Source of the DNA: Candidatus Poseidoniaceae archaeon
Lineage (GTDB): Archaea; Thermoplasmatota; Poseidoniia; Poseidoniales; Poseidoniaceae
Direction: 5' to 3'
DNA: 14,312 nucleotides
Assembly (NCBI GenBank): GCA_022425185.1
Contig: JAKMFY010000294.1
Coordinates: forward strand, 1-14,312
A program made the position numbers and the translations under genes. Below, in pieces: positions 7,417 to 14,312 of this stretch (positions within the stretch are counted from its first letter, which is position 1; each line of letters opens with the position of its first letter). A model generated the notes under the pieces. It did not search any database and had not been told where the DNA came from. It was given only the letters and a program-made list of their open reading frames with translations.

Positions 7417-7423
7417 CTTTAAG
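7417..7423 (+). promoter_or_regulatory. TATA-like box before the membrane regulator gene
   Basis: CTTTAAG is centred about 25 bases before the ATG at 7445, the position expected for a leaderless archaeal transcript. The gene could therefore be transcribed on its own despite lying only 54 bases after the surface protein gene. No terminator is visible in the gap. Confidence 0.35.
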
Positions 7424-7444
7424 TGAGGGAGACTATGGAAAATC

Positions 7445-10030
7445 ATGGCAGAGGCGCGTACGCGGCTATTGGTAGCATCCATGCTGGTGCTTCTTCTTGC
7501 TAGCCTTGTGCCAGTACAAGCCGATGGTGAAACGCCTGTACGTCTCGAAACAGAACTCGTTAACGCACCACTTACACCTTGGTATGGTGCTGGAGATCTT
7601 GTCGAACTTTCTTCAGCTCTCGTCAATGATGGTGTTCAAACTTCGATTACAGAGGACCCTTCCTGTGGAACAGTCCTGATTGTTAGCGATCAATCTGGAA
7701 CAACTGTCATCGATGAACGAACAGCCTGCCGTGGTCAAAGCCGAGGGTTAGATGTCGTCTCAGGGACAACGGCTCTAGATTCCCATACGTGGAATCTCGA
7801 GGATAATTCAGGCAATCCGGTTCCACCAGGAACCTACACTGTTACAGTCGAACTTGCAGGCTCAGAACTGAGTTCATCTGTTGATGTTAATGTACAGCAA
7901 AATGCTGGACTTCCATCGGAATTAGTTTACTCCACTTCACTTGCCCACCTTGGCGATTCAATCGCTGTAGGAGAGCCAATGGTTTTGTCATACAAGGTGT
8001 ACAACCCAACTGCTCTTCCCATCGAACTATCCGTAACCGAGGAGTGTAAACTCCTCATCGCTTTCGAGTCAAATCTCTTTGGCCCAACCTGCACGCCTGT
8101 GGTTGAAACAATAGAGCCATTCTCTACGTTTGCTCTTGGCCATTCTTTGTTGTATGCAACTCAAGCGGGCGATTCGTCCATCTCAATAACGACTCCTGAT
8201 GGCCTGAACATCAACACACATTCATTCACAGTATCGCAAGGTGAATCATCAACTGAACCTCTTGAATCTTCAATCAGTACCCTTTCCGATTCCTACATCC
8301 AAGGTGAATTGCTTCAAGGATCTATGAATTTGAAGAATGTACTTGATGAGAGTGTCTTACTCCAGTTCACAAACACCTGCCGAATGACCTACTGGGTCGT
8401 TGATTCACTCGGTAATGTCGTCTTTGATACCCTCACTCAAAACAATTGTAACAATGCAGAATATGACATGGTATTAGGCCCATCTGAAATGAGCATGTTT
8501 GCTATGCAAGGTTGGGCTTTTACAGATTCACAAGGATGTGCAATACGAACCGGAGCATATGTCTTGGTTACTGAGGTACCTGAGTTCGGTTACTTCGCAT
8601 CAAAACAAATCGATTTCCGTCGAACCAGTTCTGTGAACTGTGATTCAAGTCCACTTCCAGTTCTTGACGTCGAAATCGAAGCAAATGAAGCGGGTGCTAT
8701 CGAATTCGAATTACTCCTAAATGGTGATGCTGGTGGTTCTGAAATTCATTGGCTTGAAGCATGTAAGGCTACTCTCCAAATGTGGGATGTTACTCTTGAA
8801 ACCAAGATGATCGACAAGAATATTCTATGCAGTTCTGACGAGAGTATTGAAGACTCAATGCAGATAACAAGCGCTGACACTCTTCGATTCAGCATCCCAG
8901 ATTTAGACCAATATGAGTTTACTGATGGAGAATATCGTGTACGCCTTCATCTTGCCATCGATCAGGATATTGATGCCGAGCAAACCTTCACTTGGCCGTT
9001 GCCAGCAGAAGATATTCAAGACTCCGAGACAATCGACGATGAAGATACACCTGTGCAACAGATTGTACTGATTACAGGAACGTGGAATGATGTTTCGACC
9101 TCAGACGGTACTTGTTGGATGATTGAAGATGCTGAAGAAAACGTCCGTATGATGTCAAGTCATACGATTGCAACCTGGAATCCTGAACGTGGCGCTTCAG
9201 GTATGTATGAAGCCGTTCAAACCGAAGCAAACACTCCATGCAGTCGTTTTACAGCGGACAGTTATCAGATTCAATCTGTCATCGATGAGCAGCCATTTGT
9301 TATCGCAGAGCCAGTTGCTGAAAGTGAGGTTACAGAGGATGTTGTTCTTGAGAATGAAGAAGTCATTCCAGACTGGGCTCCACAAGCAGTTGCTGCTGTA
9401 ACGATTGGTGCGCTTCTTTCGATGCTTGGATTTGCTGCGTTCAACAACGAAGCACTTCGTGTATCTGTTACCCTTTCAGGCCTCTGGATACTCGGCCTTA
9501 TGGGTCGTACTTCAGAGACGACTGATGGACGATTCCAACGTGGGCGCCTCATGGGATATCTAACGGCAAATCCTGGCTGTCACTTCCGAGCATTGCTCTC
9601 AGCTCTTGACATGAGTAATGGGCAACTTTCTCATCACCTTCGTGTACTTGAACAAGAAGAAAGCCTATGGAGACGCAAAGACGGCCGCTTAGTCCGCTAT
9701 TATCCGTTAACAAACAACCTTCATCCAATGCTTGAAGATGAGGACTTACCAGTTCCAATCCTCGCTCCAGATCCTCTCTCACTGCAAGGAAAGATTTTAC
9801 TGGTTCTCGATCAAGATGGTGAACTTGGGGATTTCCCTACACAAGCAGAGCTCGCCAAGCGACTTGATAAATCACAACAATTGATTTCCCATCATCTTCG
9901 AACACTCGAGAAGTATGGCCTGATTGAAGGACGTCGAATGGGAATGCGAAACCGGTACAAACTCACGAAGGAAGCAATGTTCCTTCTCGAAACAAATGAA
10001 GCGTTTTTACGCAACGAGTTGACCTTCTGA
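7445..10030 (+). CDS. Transmembrane winged-helix regulator with extracellular BsuPI-like beta domains
   Basis: An 861-residue one-protein sensor-regulator. An N-terminal hydrophobic stretch (residues 8-25) is a signal peptide or anchor. A large extracellular part (about 27-640) contains at least one domain like BsuPI/FixG-type beta sandwiches: WNLEDNSGNPVPPGTYTV at 115-132 is the typical end of that fold. Related-looking domains follow at about 158-265 and 275-392, with paired cysteines. A membrane helix lies at about 647-666, followed by a second, shorter hydrophobic stretch (672-686). The cytoplasmic end has two winged helices: about 696-757 (RGRLMGYLTANPGCHFRALL, then NGQLSHHLRVLEQE) and about 780-845 (QAELAKRLDKSQQLISHHLRTLEKYGLI). 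This fits archaeal membrane-bound winged-helix regulators, which would act on DNA from the membrane. Topology around 646-690 is uncertain. The ATG at 7445 directly precedes the signal-like segment; ATG at 7435 is out of frame. Confidence 0.82.
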   Translation: MAEARTRLLVASMLVLLLASLVPVQADGETPVRLETELVNAPLTPWYGAGDLVELSSALVNDGVQTSITEDPSCGTVLIVSDQSGTTVIDERTACRGQSRGLDVVSGTTALDSHTWNLEDNSGNPVPPGTYTVTVELAGSELSSSVDVNVQQNAGLPSELVYSTSLAHLGDSIAVGEPMVLSYKVYNPTALPIELSVTEECKLLIAFESNLFGPTCTPVVETIEPFSTFALGHSLLYATQAGDSSISITTPDGLNINTHSFTVSQGESSTEPLESSISTLSDSYIQGELLQGSMNLKNVLDESVLLQFTNTCRMTYWVVDSLGNVVFDTLTQNNCNNAEYDMVLGPSEMSMFAMQGWAFTDSQGCAIRTGAYVLVTEVPEFGYFASKQIDFRRTSSVNCDSSPLPVLDVEIEANEAGAIEFELLLNGDAGGSEIHWLEACKATLQMWDVTLETKMIDKNILCSSDESIEDSMQITSADTLRFSIPDLDQYEFTDGEYRVRLHLAIDQDIDAEQTFTWPLPAEDIQDSETIDDEDTPVQQIVLITGTWNDVSTSDGTCWMIEDAEENVRMMSSHTIATWNPERGASGMYEAVQTEANTPCSRFTADSYQIQSVIDEQPFVIAEPVAESEVTEDVVLENEEVIPDWAPQAVAAVTIGALLSMLGFAAFNNEALRVSVTLSGLWILGLMGRTSETTDGRFQRGRLMGYLTANPGCHFRALLSALDMSNGQLSHHLRVLEQEESLWRRKDGRLVRYYPLTNNLHPMLEDEDLPVPILAPDPLSLQGKILLVLDQDGELGDFPTQAELAKRLDKSQQLISHHLRTLEKYGLIEGRRMGMRNRYKLTKEAMFLLETNEAFLRNELTF

Positions 10031-10031
10031 A

Positions 10032-10047
10032 ACCCCTTTACTGGGGT
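10032..10047 (+). other. Short inverted repeat between the regulator gene and leuS
   Basis: ACCCC (10032-10036) and GGGGT (10043-10047) can pair around a six-base loop immediately after the regulator stop codon. There is no following T-run, so it is not a convincing terminator; it could be an operator half-site pair or chance. Confidence 0.2.
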
Positions 10048-10084
10048 GGATTGAAGAAGGAAAGCAGTAACGCAGGTTTGTCGA

Positions 10085-10089
10085 AGGAG
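10085..10089 (+). promoter_or_regulatory. Shine-Dalgarno sequence for leuS
   Basis: AGGAG lies 5 bases before the ATG at 10095 and 8 before the second ATG at 10098. It overlaps the upstream in-frame GTG (10089), making that GTG an unlikely start. A leadered message for leuS, possibly cotranscribed with the upstream regulator, is implied. Confidence 0.6.
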
Positions 10090-10094
10090 TGTTG

Positions 10095-12923
10095 ATGATG
10101 TCGGACGAGCGTAAAACGACCGATGAAGTTGCATGGCAACAAGCATGGGATGACGCGAACGTCTTCATCGCCGAAAACAACACGTCCAAACCGAAATTCT
10201 ACTGTCTCGAGATGTATCCTTATCCATCTGGGAAGATGCATATGGGTCACGTTCGAAACTATTCCATTGGGGACGCTGTGGCTCGATACAAGCGAATGAA
10301 AGGATTCAACGTTCTCTATCCAATGGGTTTTGATTCATTCGGAATGCCTGCAGAAAACTCAGCCATCGCTGAGGGTGGTCATCCACATGACATTACTGAA
10401 AGAAACATGGCTTCGATTACAGAACAAATCAAGCGAATGGGATTCTCCTACGATTGGAATCGTATGGTAAAGAGCCACGATCCGAAATACTACAAGTGGA
10501 ATCAACTGTTCTTCACTCGATTCTTCAAATCTGGACTTGCCTATCGAGAATATGCACCTGTGAACTGGTGTGATTCCTGTTCAACCGTTCTTGCAAATGA
10601 GCAAGTCAAAGCTGGACGATGTTGGCGATGTAACGGGCCTGTCCGCCAAAAGGACATGAGTCAATGGTTCATCGACATTACAAAATATGCTCAAGAACTT
10701 CTTGATGGATTGAAAACAATCGATTTCCCTGACAGTGTTCGTTCAATGCAAGAAGACTGGCTTGGACGCTCTGAGGGTGTCGAAATTGAATTCGGAATCG
10801 AAGATTCTGATGAAACAATCCGTGTCTTTACAACACGTCCAGATACCTTGTTTGGCGTTACCTTTGTCACACTTGCTCCCGAGCACCCACTGGCTGAAGA
10901 ATTAGTCAAAGGAACCGACTATGAGGCTGACTGGAAAGCAATGTATGATGTCTATGCGAACATGAGTGAATTCGATCGAATCAAGAATCTCAACAAAAAA
11001 GAAGGGGTTTCTCTCGGTAAATTTGCAATCCATCCGTTGACAGGTGAACGTATTCCTATCTGGGCTGGTAACTTTGTTCTCGCCTCATACGGAACAGGCG
11101 CTGTCATGGCAGTTCCTGGTCATGATGAGCGTGATTTTGATTTCGCTCAGACCTACGGCCTTCCGATTCAAAGAGTCCTTGTTGAGAACGAGGGTGGAGA
11201 TGGTTCAGAAGAACTCGAAAAGGCATTTACTGATGACGGATACATGGTAAACTCGACCTCAGACGGATTTGACGGACGCTACGGTGATGATGCAAGAGAT
11301 GCTGTTGCAAGTGCTCTTGAATCCATGAACAAAGGTGAGCGAAGAGTCAATTGGAAGATTCGTCCATGGCTTATCTCCCGACAACGCTACTGGGGAACGC
11401 CTATTCCGATTATTCATTGCAAGGACTGTGGAGCAGTACCTGTTCCTGAAGACCAACTTCCTGTTGAACTTCCACGAGATGTCGTCTTCGATGGGAAAGG
11501 AAATCCATTGGAAACATCTGCTTCATTCCTCAACACAACATGTCCTGAATGCAGTAAGCCTGCACAGCGTGAAACAGATACGATGGACACGTTTGTCGAT
11601 TCATCATGGTATTTCTTGCGCTATACCGATGCTACTAATCATGATTCATGGTACAAATCCGACATTGCTGATTATTGGATGAATGTTGATTTCTATTGCG
11701 GTGGAATTGAACATGCACAAATGCATTTGATTTATGCTCGGTTTTACACGAAGGCCCTTCGAGACCTTGGTTTCCATACAATTGATGAGCCATTCAGTGA
11801 ATTGCTTTGTCAAGGAATGGTCAACAAAGGTGCTCCATTCTGTGAAACCTGTTCCATTACACTCTCAGTTGATCATTCTGATTCACCGTGCCCTCACTGT
11901 AACTCTGAATTGACCCAGCGTTCTGCAAAGATGAGTAAATCACTTGGAAACACAGTTTCACCCGAACAGATGATTGAAGAATTTGGAGCAGATACTGTTC
12001 GTTTGTTCATTCTCTTTGCAGCAAACCCAACCGCTGGAATGGATTGGTCCGATACTGCTCTTGAAGCAAATCATCGAGTGATGATGCAGTTGCAGACAAT
12101 GCCTGAACAACTGCTTGCTTGGGATGGGCCTGCAAGTGACATCGATGCGTGGATGATGGCTCGACTTCGCCAACGTGTTCAACAATGGACCGAAGCAATG
12201 GATCGTTTCGATTTGAGAAGAGCGGTTGAGTGCTCTCATTATGACATGGTCAAAGACATCAACTGGTACGTTCGTCGAGGCGGTGGTAATGTCGAAGTCG
12301 GTCGAGAAGTTCTCGAAGCATGGACGCACATGATTGCAGTTGCAACACCTCACCTTGCTGAAGACTGGTGGTCCTATTTGGGTAGAGAAGGCCTTCTTGC
12401 TGCACATACATTTACTGAAATGGCTCCTTGTTCCCTTGAAGATCAAGAACTTCTCGATGGAGAAACATTGATTCGAGATCTTCTTGAACAAGCGCGTAAG
12501 GTTCGCAGCGTTGCAGAACGTCATCTCGATGGGGAAGCGACTTCTCTTACCATCGTTACAGCAGCTCCATGGCGTTACGAAATGGCTGAAATGGCACTGA
12601 AACATCTTGCTGAAGGAAACAATGTCAAAGCATTCATGGGAATTCTTACACAATCAGATCTTGCTCAAGGAGAGCACCGTGGAGAACGACTTGGATTCTG
12701 GAACAAACGTATGCTTCCTCAAGTCTTCAAGTGGGATGATGAAAAGAAGCGAGTTCTTCTTTCACATCTTGAAGAAAACAATGTTTATCAAAACAGTACA
12801 GACTTCATTGCAAGTGAACTTGGCCTTACTCGTGTTGAAGTTGTTCATGGTGAAAGCGAGGAAGATACAACCGGAAAAGCAGGTGTTGCGATTCCATTAT
12901 CCCCAGCATTCATCTATGCTTGA
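10095..12923 (+). CDS. leuS: Leucyl-tRNA synthetase, bacterial-type catalytic half with archaeal-like C-terminal half
   Basis: A cytoplasmic class I synthetase of 942 residues that charges tRNA-Leu. Residues 1-620 are of the bacterial type: FYCLEMYPYPSGKMHMGHVRNYS (HIGH variant HMGH at 49-52), VNWCDSC...CWRC zinc knuckle (159-179), then the editing domain (about 225-425, TTRPDTLFG and GTGAVMAVPGHDERD) placed after the zinc knuckle as in bacteria. A second zinc module (CKDC...CPEC, 442-486), ETDTMDTFVDSSWYFLRY, and KMSKS at 612-616 follow. From about 685 the anticodon-binding helices (FDLRRAV...DINWYVRRGG...PHLAEDWW) and the C-terminal domain (IASELGLTRVEVV...AIPLSPAFIY) resemble archaeal LeuRS, and the bacterial C-terminal ending is absent. 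An extra CxxC-x12-CxxC element sits just before KMSKS. Start ATG 10095 (or 10098) is set by the Shine-Dalgarno sequence. Bacterial/archaeal chimeric LeuRS are known in haloarchaea. Confidence 0.93.
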   Translation: MMSDERKTTDEVAWQQAWDDANVFIAENNTSKPKFYCLEMYPYPSGKMHMGHVRNYSIGDAVARYKRMKGFNVLYPMGFDSFGMPAENSAIAEGGHPHDITERNMASITEQIKRMGFSYDWNRMVKSHDPKYYKWNQLFFTRFFKSGLAYREYAPVNWCDSCSTVLANEQVKAGRCWRCNGPVRQKDMSQWFIDITKYAQELLDGLKTIDFPDSVRSMQEDWLGRSEGVEIEFGIEDSDETIRVFTTRPDTLFGVTFVTLAPEHPLAEELVKGTDYEADWKAMYDVYANMSEFDRIKNLNKKEGVSLGKFAIHPLTGERIPIWAGNFVLASYGTGAVMAVPGHDERDFDFAQTYGLPIQRVLVENEGGDGSEELEKAFTDDGYMVNSTSDGFDGRYGDDARDAVASALESMNKGERRVNWKIRPWLISRQRYWGTPIPIIHCKDCGAVPVPEDQLPVELPRDVVFDGKGNPLETSASFLNTTCPECSKPAQRETDTMDTFVDSSWYFLRYTDATNHDSWYKSDIADYWMNVDFYCGGIEHAQMHLIYARFYTKALRDLGFHTIDEPFSELLCQGMVNKGAPFCETCSITLSVDHSDSPCPHCNSELTQRSAKMSKSLGNTVSPEQMIEEFGADTVRLFILFAANPTAGMDWSDTALEANHRVMMQLQTMPEQLLAWDGPASDIDAWMMARLRQRVQQWTEAMDRFDLRRAVECSHYDMVKDINWYVRRGGGNVEVGREVLEAWTHMIAVATPHLAEDWWSYLGREGLLAAHTFTEMAPCSLEDQELLDGETLIRDLLEQARKVRSVAERHLDGEATSLTIVTAAPWRYEMAEMALKHLAEGNNVKAFMGILTQSDLAQGEHRGERLGFWNKRMLPQVFKWDDEKKRVLLSHLEENNVYQNSTDFIASELGLTRVEVVHGESEEDTTGKAGVAIPLSPAFIYA

Positions 12924-12925
12924 GA

Positions 12926-14312
12926 CTATTCTTCGGACGTACCGACGTCATCAAGAGGGTTTGTCACAGGAAGTGGCTGAACAACCGGTTGAGGTACTGC
13001 AGGCATTGTTTTCGGTGCAGATTGTGGCTTAACAGGCTTGAATGTCATGAAGCCAGCTACGATGGCGAGAAGCAATGCAAGAACGATAAGAATCTGATTT
13101 ATTCCAAACGAGGAGGAGTTCTCTCCATTCGAAGCCTCGTTGTTTACAACAACTTTACAGCCATCAGAATCCACTTCATCACCAGCGATTGTAACTGGAC
13201 AAAGATCGTTCGCATTGAGAACACCATCTGAATCGGAGTCTGCTTGCAGAGCAGAACAACCGTCGCCATCGACGATGGTACTCAGGGGCGTTCTTGCACA
13301 CAGGTCCGCCTCATTGAGGACTCCATCAGCGTCATCATCGATATCTTCCACACCATCGACGCATCCGTCGGCATCAGCATCCTGTGAAGGCAATACTGAA
13401 CCGATCAAACCGCGTGGACAGAGGTCGAATACATCTTCAAATCCATCATTATCATCATCTGCATCTTCGTCATCATCGTGGCATCCATCTTGATCCCAAT
13501 CGAGATCACGGTCTGAAGAATTCCATCCTATGACCCCTTTTGGACATTGATCAATGGGTGTTGAACTCATCATATCCAAAACACCATCATTGTCATCATC
13601 AAAGTCGTTGAGACTGTCAAGGCAACCATCTCGGTCCCAATCATTGAAGACTTCTGAATTCCAAGAAGAAAGATCTCTTGGGCAAAGGTCGTTTGTGTTT
13701 TCAATACCGTCTCCGTCTTCATCAGAATCACATGGATCTCCGAAATTATCGTTGTCAAGATTTTCTTGACCTTCGTTGATGATGGTTGGACAGTTGTCCA
13801 TTTGATCGACGAAACCGTCACCATCTGAATCGAAATCGGAACATCCATCGCCCTCAACATCAGTCTCTGGAGTTGAAATCCATCCAAGTGGACCTTTCTG
13901 GCATGAGTCGAGGTGGTCAAACACTGTATCGTTATCATCATCAAAATCTTCATCAGAATCTCGACATCCATCGCTGTCATGATCAGTCCATTGCGTACTT
14001 AACCAACCCATTTGACCTCGGGCGCAAGCATCGAGTTCATCCGCAATACCATCGTTATCATCATCTGGATCACATTCGTTCCCTTGTTCATCAGCATCAA
14101 AATTCAGTTGCAATGGATTTGCATCCCGTGGACAATTATCGATTCCGTCGAGAATACCATCGCCGTCAATATCGGTTTCATAATGCCATACGCCGCCATC
14201 AAACCAGCCCACAGAGGTGATGTTATGGGGACCAAAAGACCCTGAATCTTCGAATGAAAAGGCAAGTAATGAACCACCTTCTGAAGAAGGATGAATTTCA
14301 TAAACATCATCT
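12926..14312 (-). CDS. Thrombospondin type 3 repeat surface protein, N-terminus beyond the window
   Basis: The visible 461 residues are the C-terminal part of an Asp-rich, calcium-binding surface protein; the reading frame stays open through the window edge, so no start is assigned (the GTG near 14212 lies inside the gene). About 33 non-repetitive residues at the visible start are followed by about nine repeat units, each holding D.C (often DxCPRGxxGW), a D.DxDGC segment and DDDNDG-type loops (about 14173 down to 13150). A short linker leads to one membrane helix (ILIVLALLLAIVAGFMTF, near 13042-13100) and a Pro-rich cytoplasmic tail of about 40 residues ending in acidic residues. It is probably a membrane-anchored stalk, outside the cell. 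The stop TAG lies two bases from the leuS stop, the genes converging. Its repeats differ from those of the other surface protein, arguing against recent duplication. Confidence 0.82.
   Translation of the reverse strand, partial: DDVYEIHPSSEGGSLLAFSFEDSGSFGPHNITSVGWFDGGVWHYETDIDGDGILDGIDNCPRDANPLQLNFDADEQGNECDPDDDNDGIADELDACARGQMGWLSTQWTDHDSDGCRDSDEDFDDDNDTVFDHLDSCQKGPLGWISTPETDVEGDGCSDFDSDGDGFVDQMDNCPTIINEGQENLDNDNFGDPCDSDEDGDGIENTNDLCPRDLSSWNSEVFNDWDRDGCLDSLNDFDDDNDGVLDMMSSTPIDQCPKGVIGWNSSDRDLDWDQDGCHDDDEDADDDNDGFEDVFDLCPRGLIGSVLPSQDADADGCVDGVEDIDDDADGVLNEADLCARTPLSTIVDGDGCSALQADSDSDGVLNANDLCPVTIAGDEVDSDGCKVVVNNEASNGENSSSFGINQILIVLALLLAIVAGFMTFKPVKPQSAPKTMPAVPQPVVQPLPVTNPLDDVGTSEE
13150..14173 (-). 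repeat. Thrombospondin type 3 repeat array of the second surface protein
   Basis: About nine units, spaced roughly 30-45 residues, with the pattern DxCPxGxxGWxS, then DxDxDGCxDxxED, then DDDNDG. On the plus strand this appears as runs of atcatcatc-like trinucleotides, for example near 13440-13480 and 13570-13600. Low-complexity Asp coding makes slippage or repeat-number change plausible. Confidence 0.75.

Noticed and set aside
10031..10050. Hairpin after the regulator gene as an intrinsic terminator
   Set aside because: The stem is five base pairs and is not followed by a T-run; listed only as an inverted repeat.
13140..13493. Ser-rich plus-strand open frame
   Set aside because: It is the shadow of the Asp-rich repeats on the minus strand, where GAT/GAC codons read as ATC/GTC-type triplets in reverse.
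13430..13610. Trinucleotide (atc/tca) runs as a possible microsatellite or CRISPR-like array
   Set aside because: They encode Asp-rich calcium loops in frame, are imperfect, and lack regular spacers.
14210..14212. GTG as the start of the second surface protein
   Set aside because: The frame stays open to the window edge, there is no signal peptide after this GTG, and a secreted protein needs one.

Overview
The window looks like a gene-dense piece of an archaeal chromosome, most likely from a marine planktonic Euryarchaeon of the Poseidoniia (Marine Group II) type. This is inference. It rests on large secreted thrombospondin type 3 (Asp-rich, calcium-binding) repeat proteins, a membrane-anchored sensor with archaeal-style winged helices, TATA-like boxes at leaderless spacing ahead of several first genes, and a leucyl-tRNA synthetase with a bacterial-type catalytic half and an archaeal-looking tRNA-binding half. 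No rRNA, tRNA, CRISPR array or insertion sequence was seen, and no gap between genes exceeds about 105 bases.

Left part (1-1836, minus strand): an apparent three-gene operon reading leftward. It holds a small probable winged-helix protein, a stand-alone left-handed beta-helix acyltransferase resembling the C-terminal half of GlmU, and a GlmM-type phosphoglucosamine mutase cut by the window edge. The two enzymes would catalyse successive steps toward UDP-GlcNAc.

Next (1941-3839): a thioredoxin on the plus strand converges, with no spacer, on a winged-helix/STAND-type ATPase on the minus strand.

Centre (3926-10030, plus strand): a 1154-residue surface protein (signal peptide, seven WD40-like blades, a long calcium-binding repeat stalk, one membrane helix, charged cytoplasmic tail), followed 54 bases later by an 861-residue membrane regulator (signal or anchor, BsuPI-like beta domains, membrane segment, two winged helices). 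Together they suggest cell-surface sensing coupled to transcription, though a functional link is only inferred.

Right part (10095-14312): leuS on the plus strand, with a good Shine-Dalgarno sequence, converges on a second, differently built thrombospondin type 3 repeat surface protein on the minus strand, whose N-terminus lies beyond the window. Only two bases separate their stop codons.

Most worth following up are the chimeric LeuRS, the transmembrane winged-helix regulator next to the WD40/calcium-repeat surface protein, and the compact winged-helix STAND ATPase.
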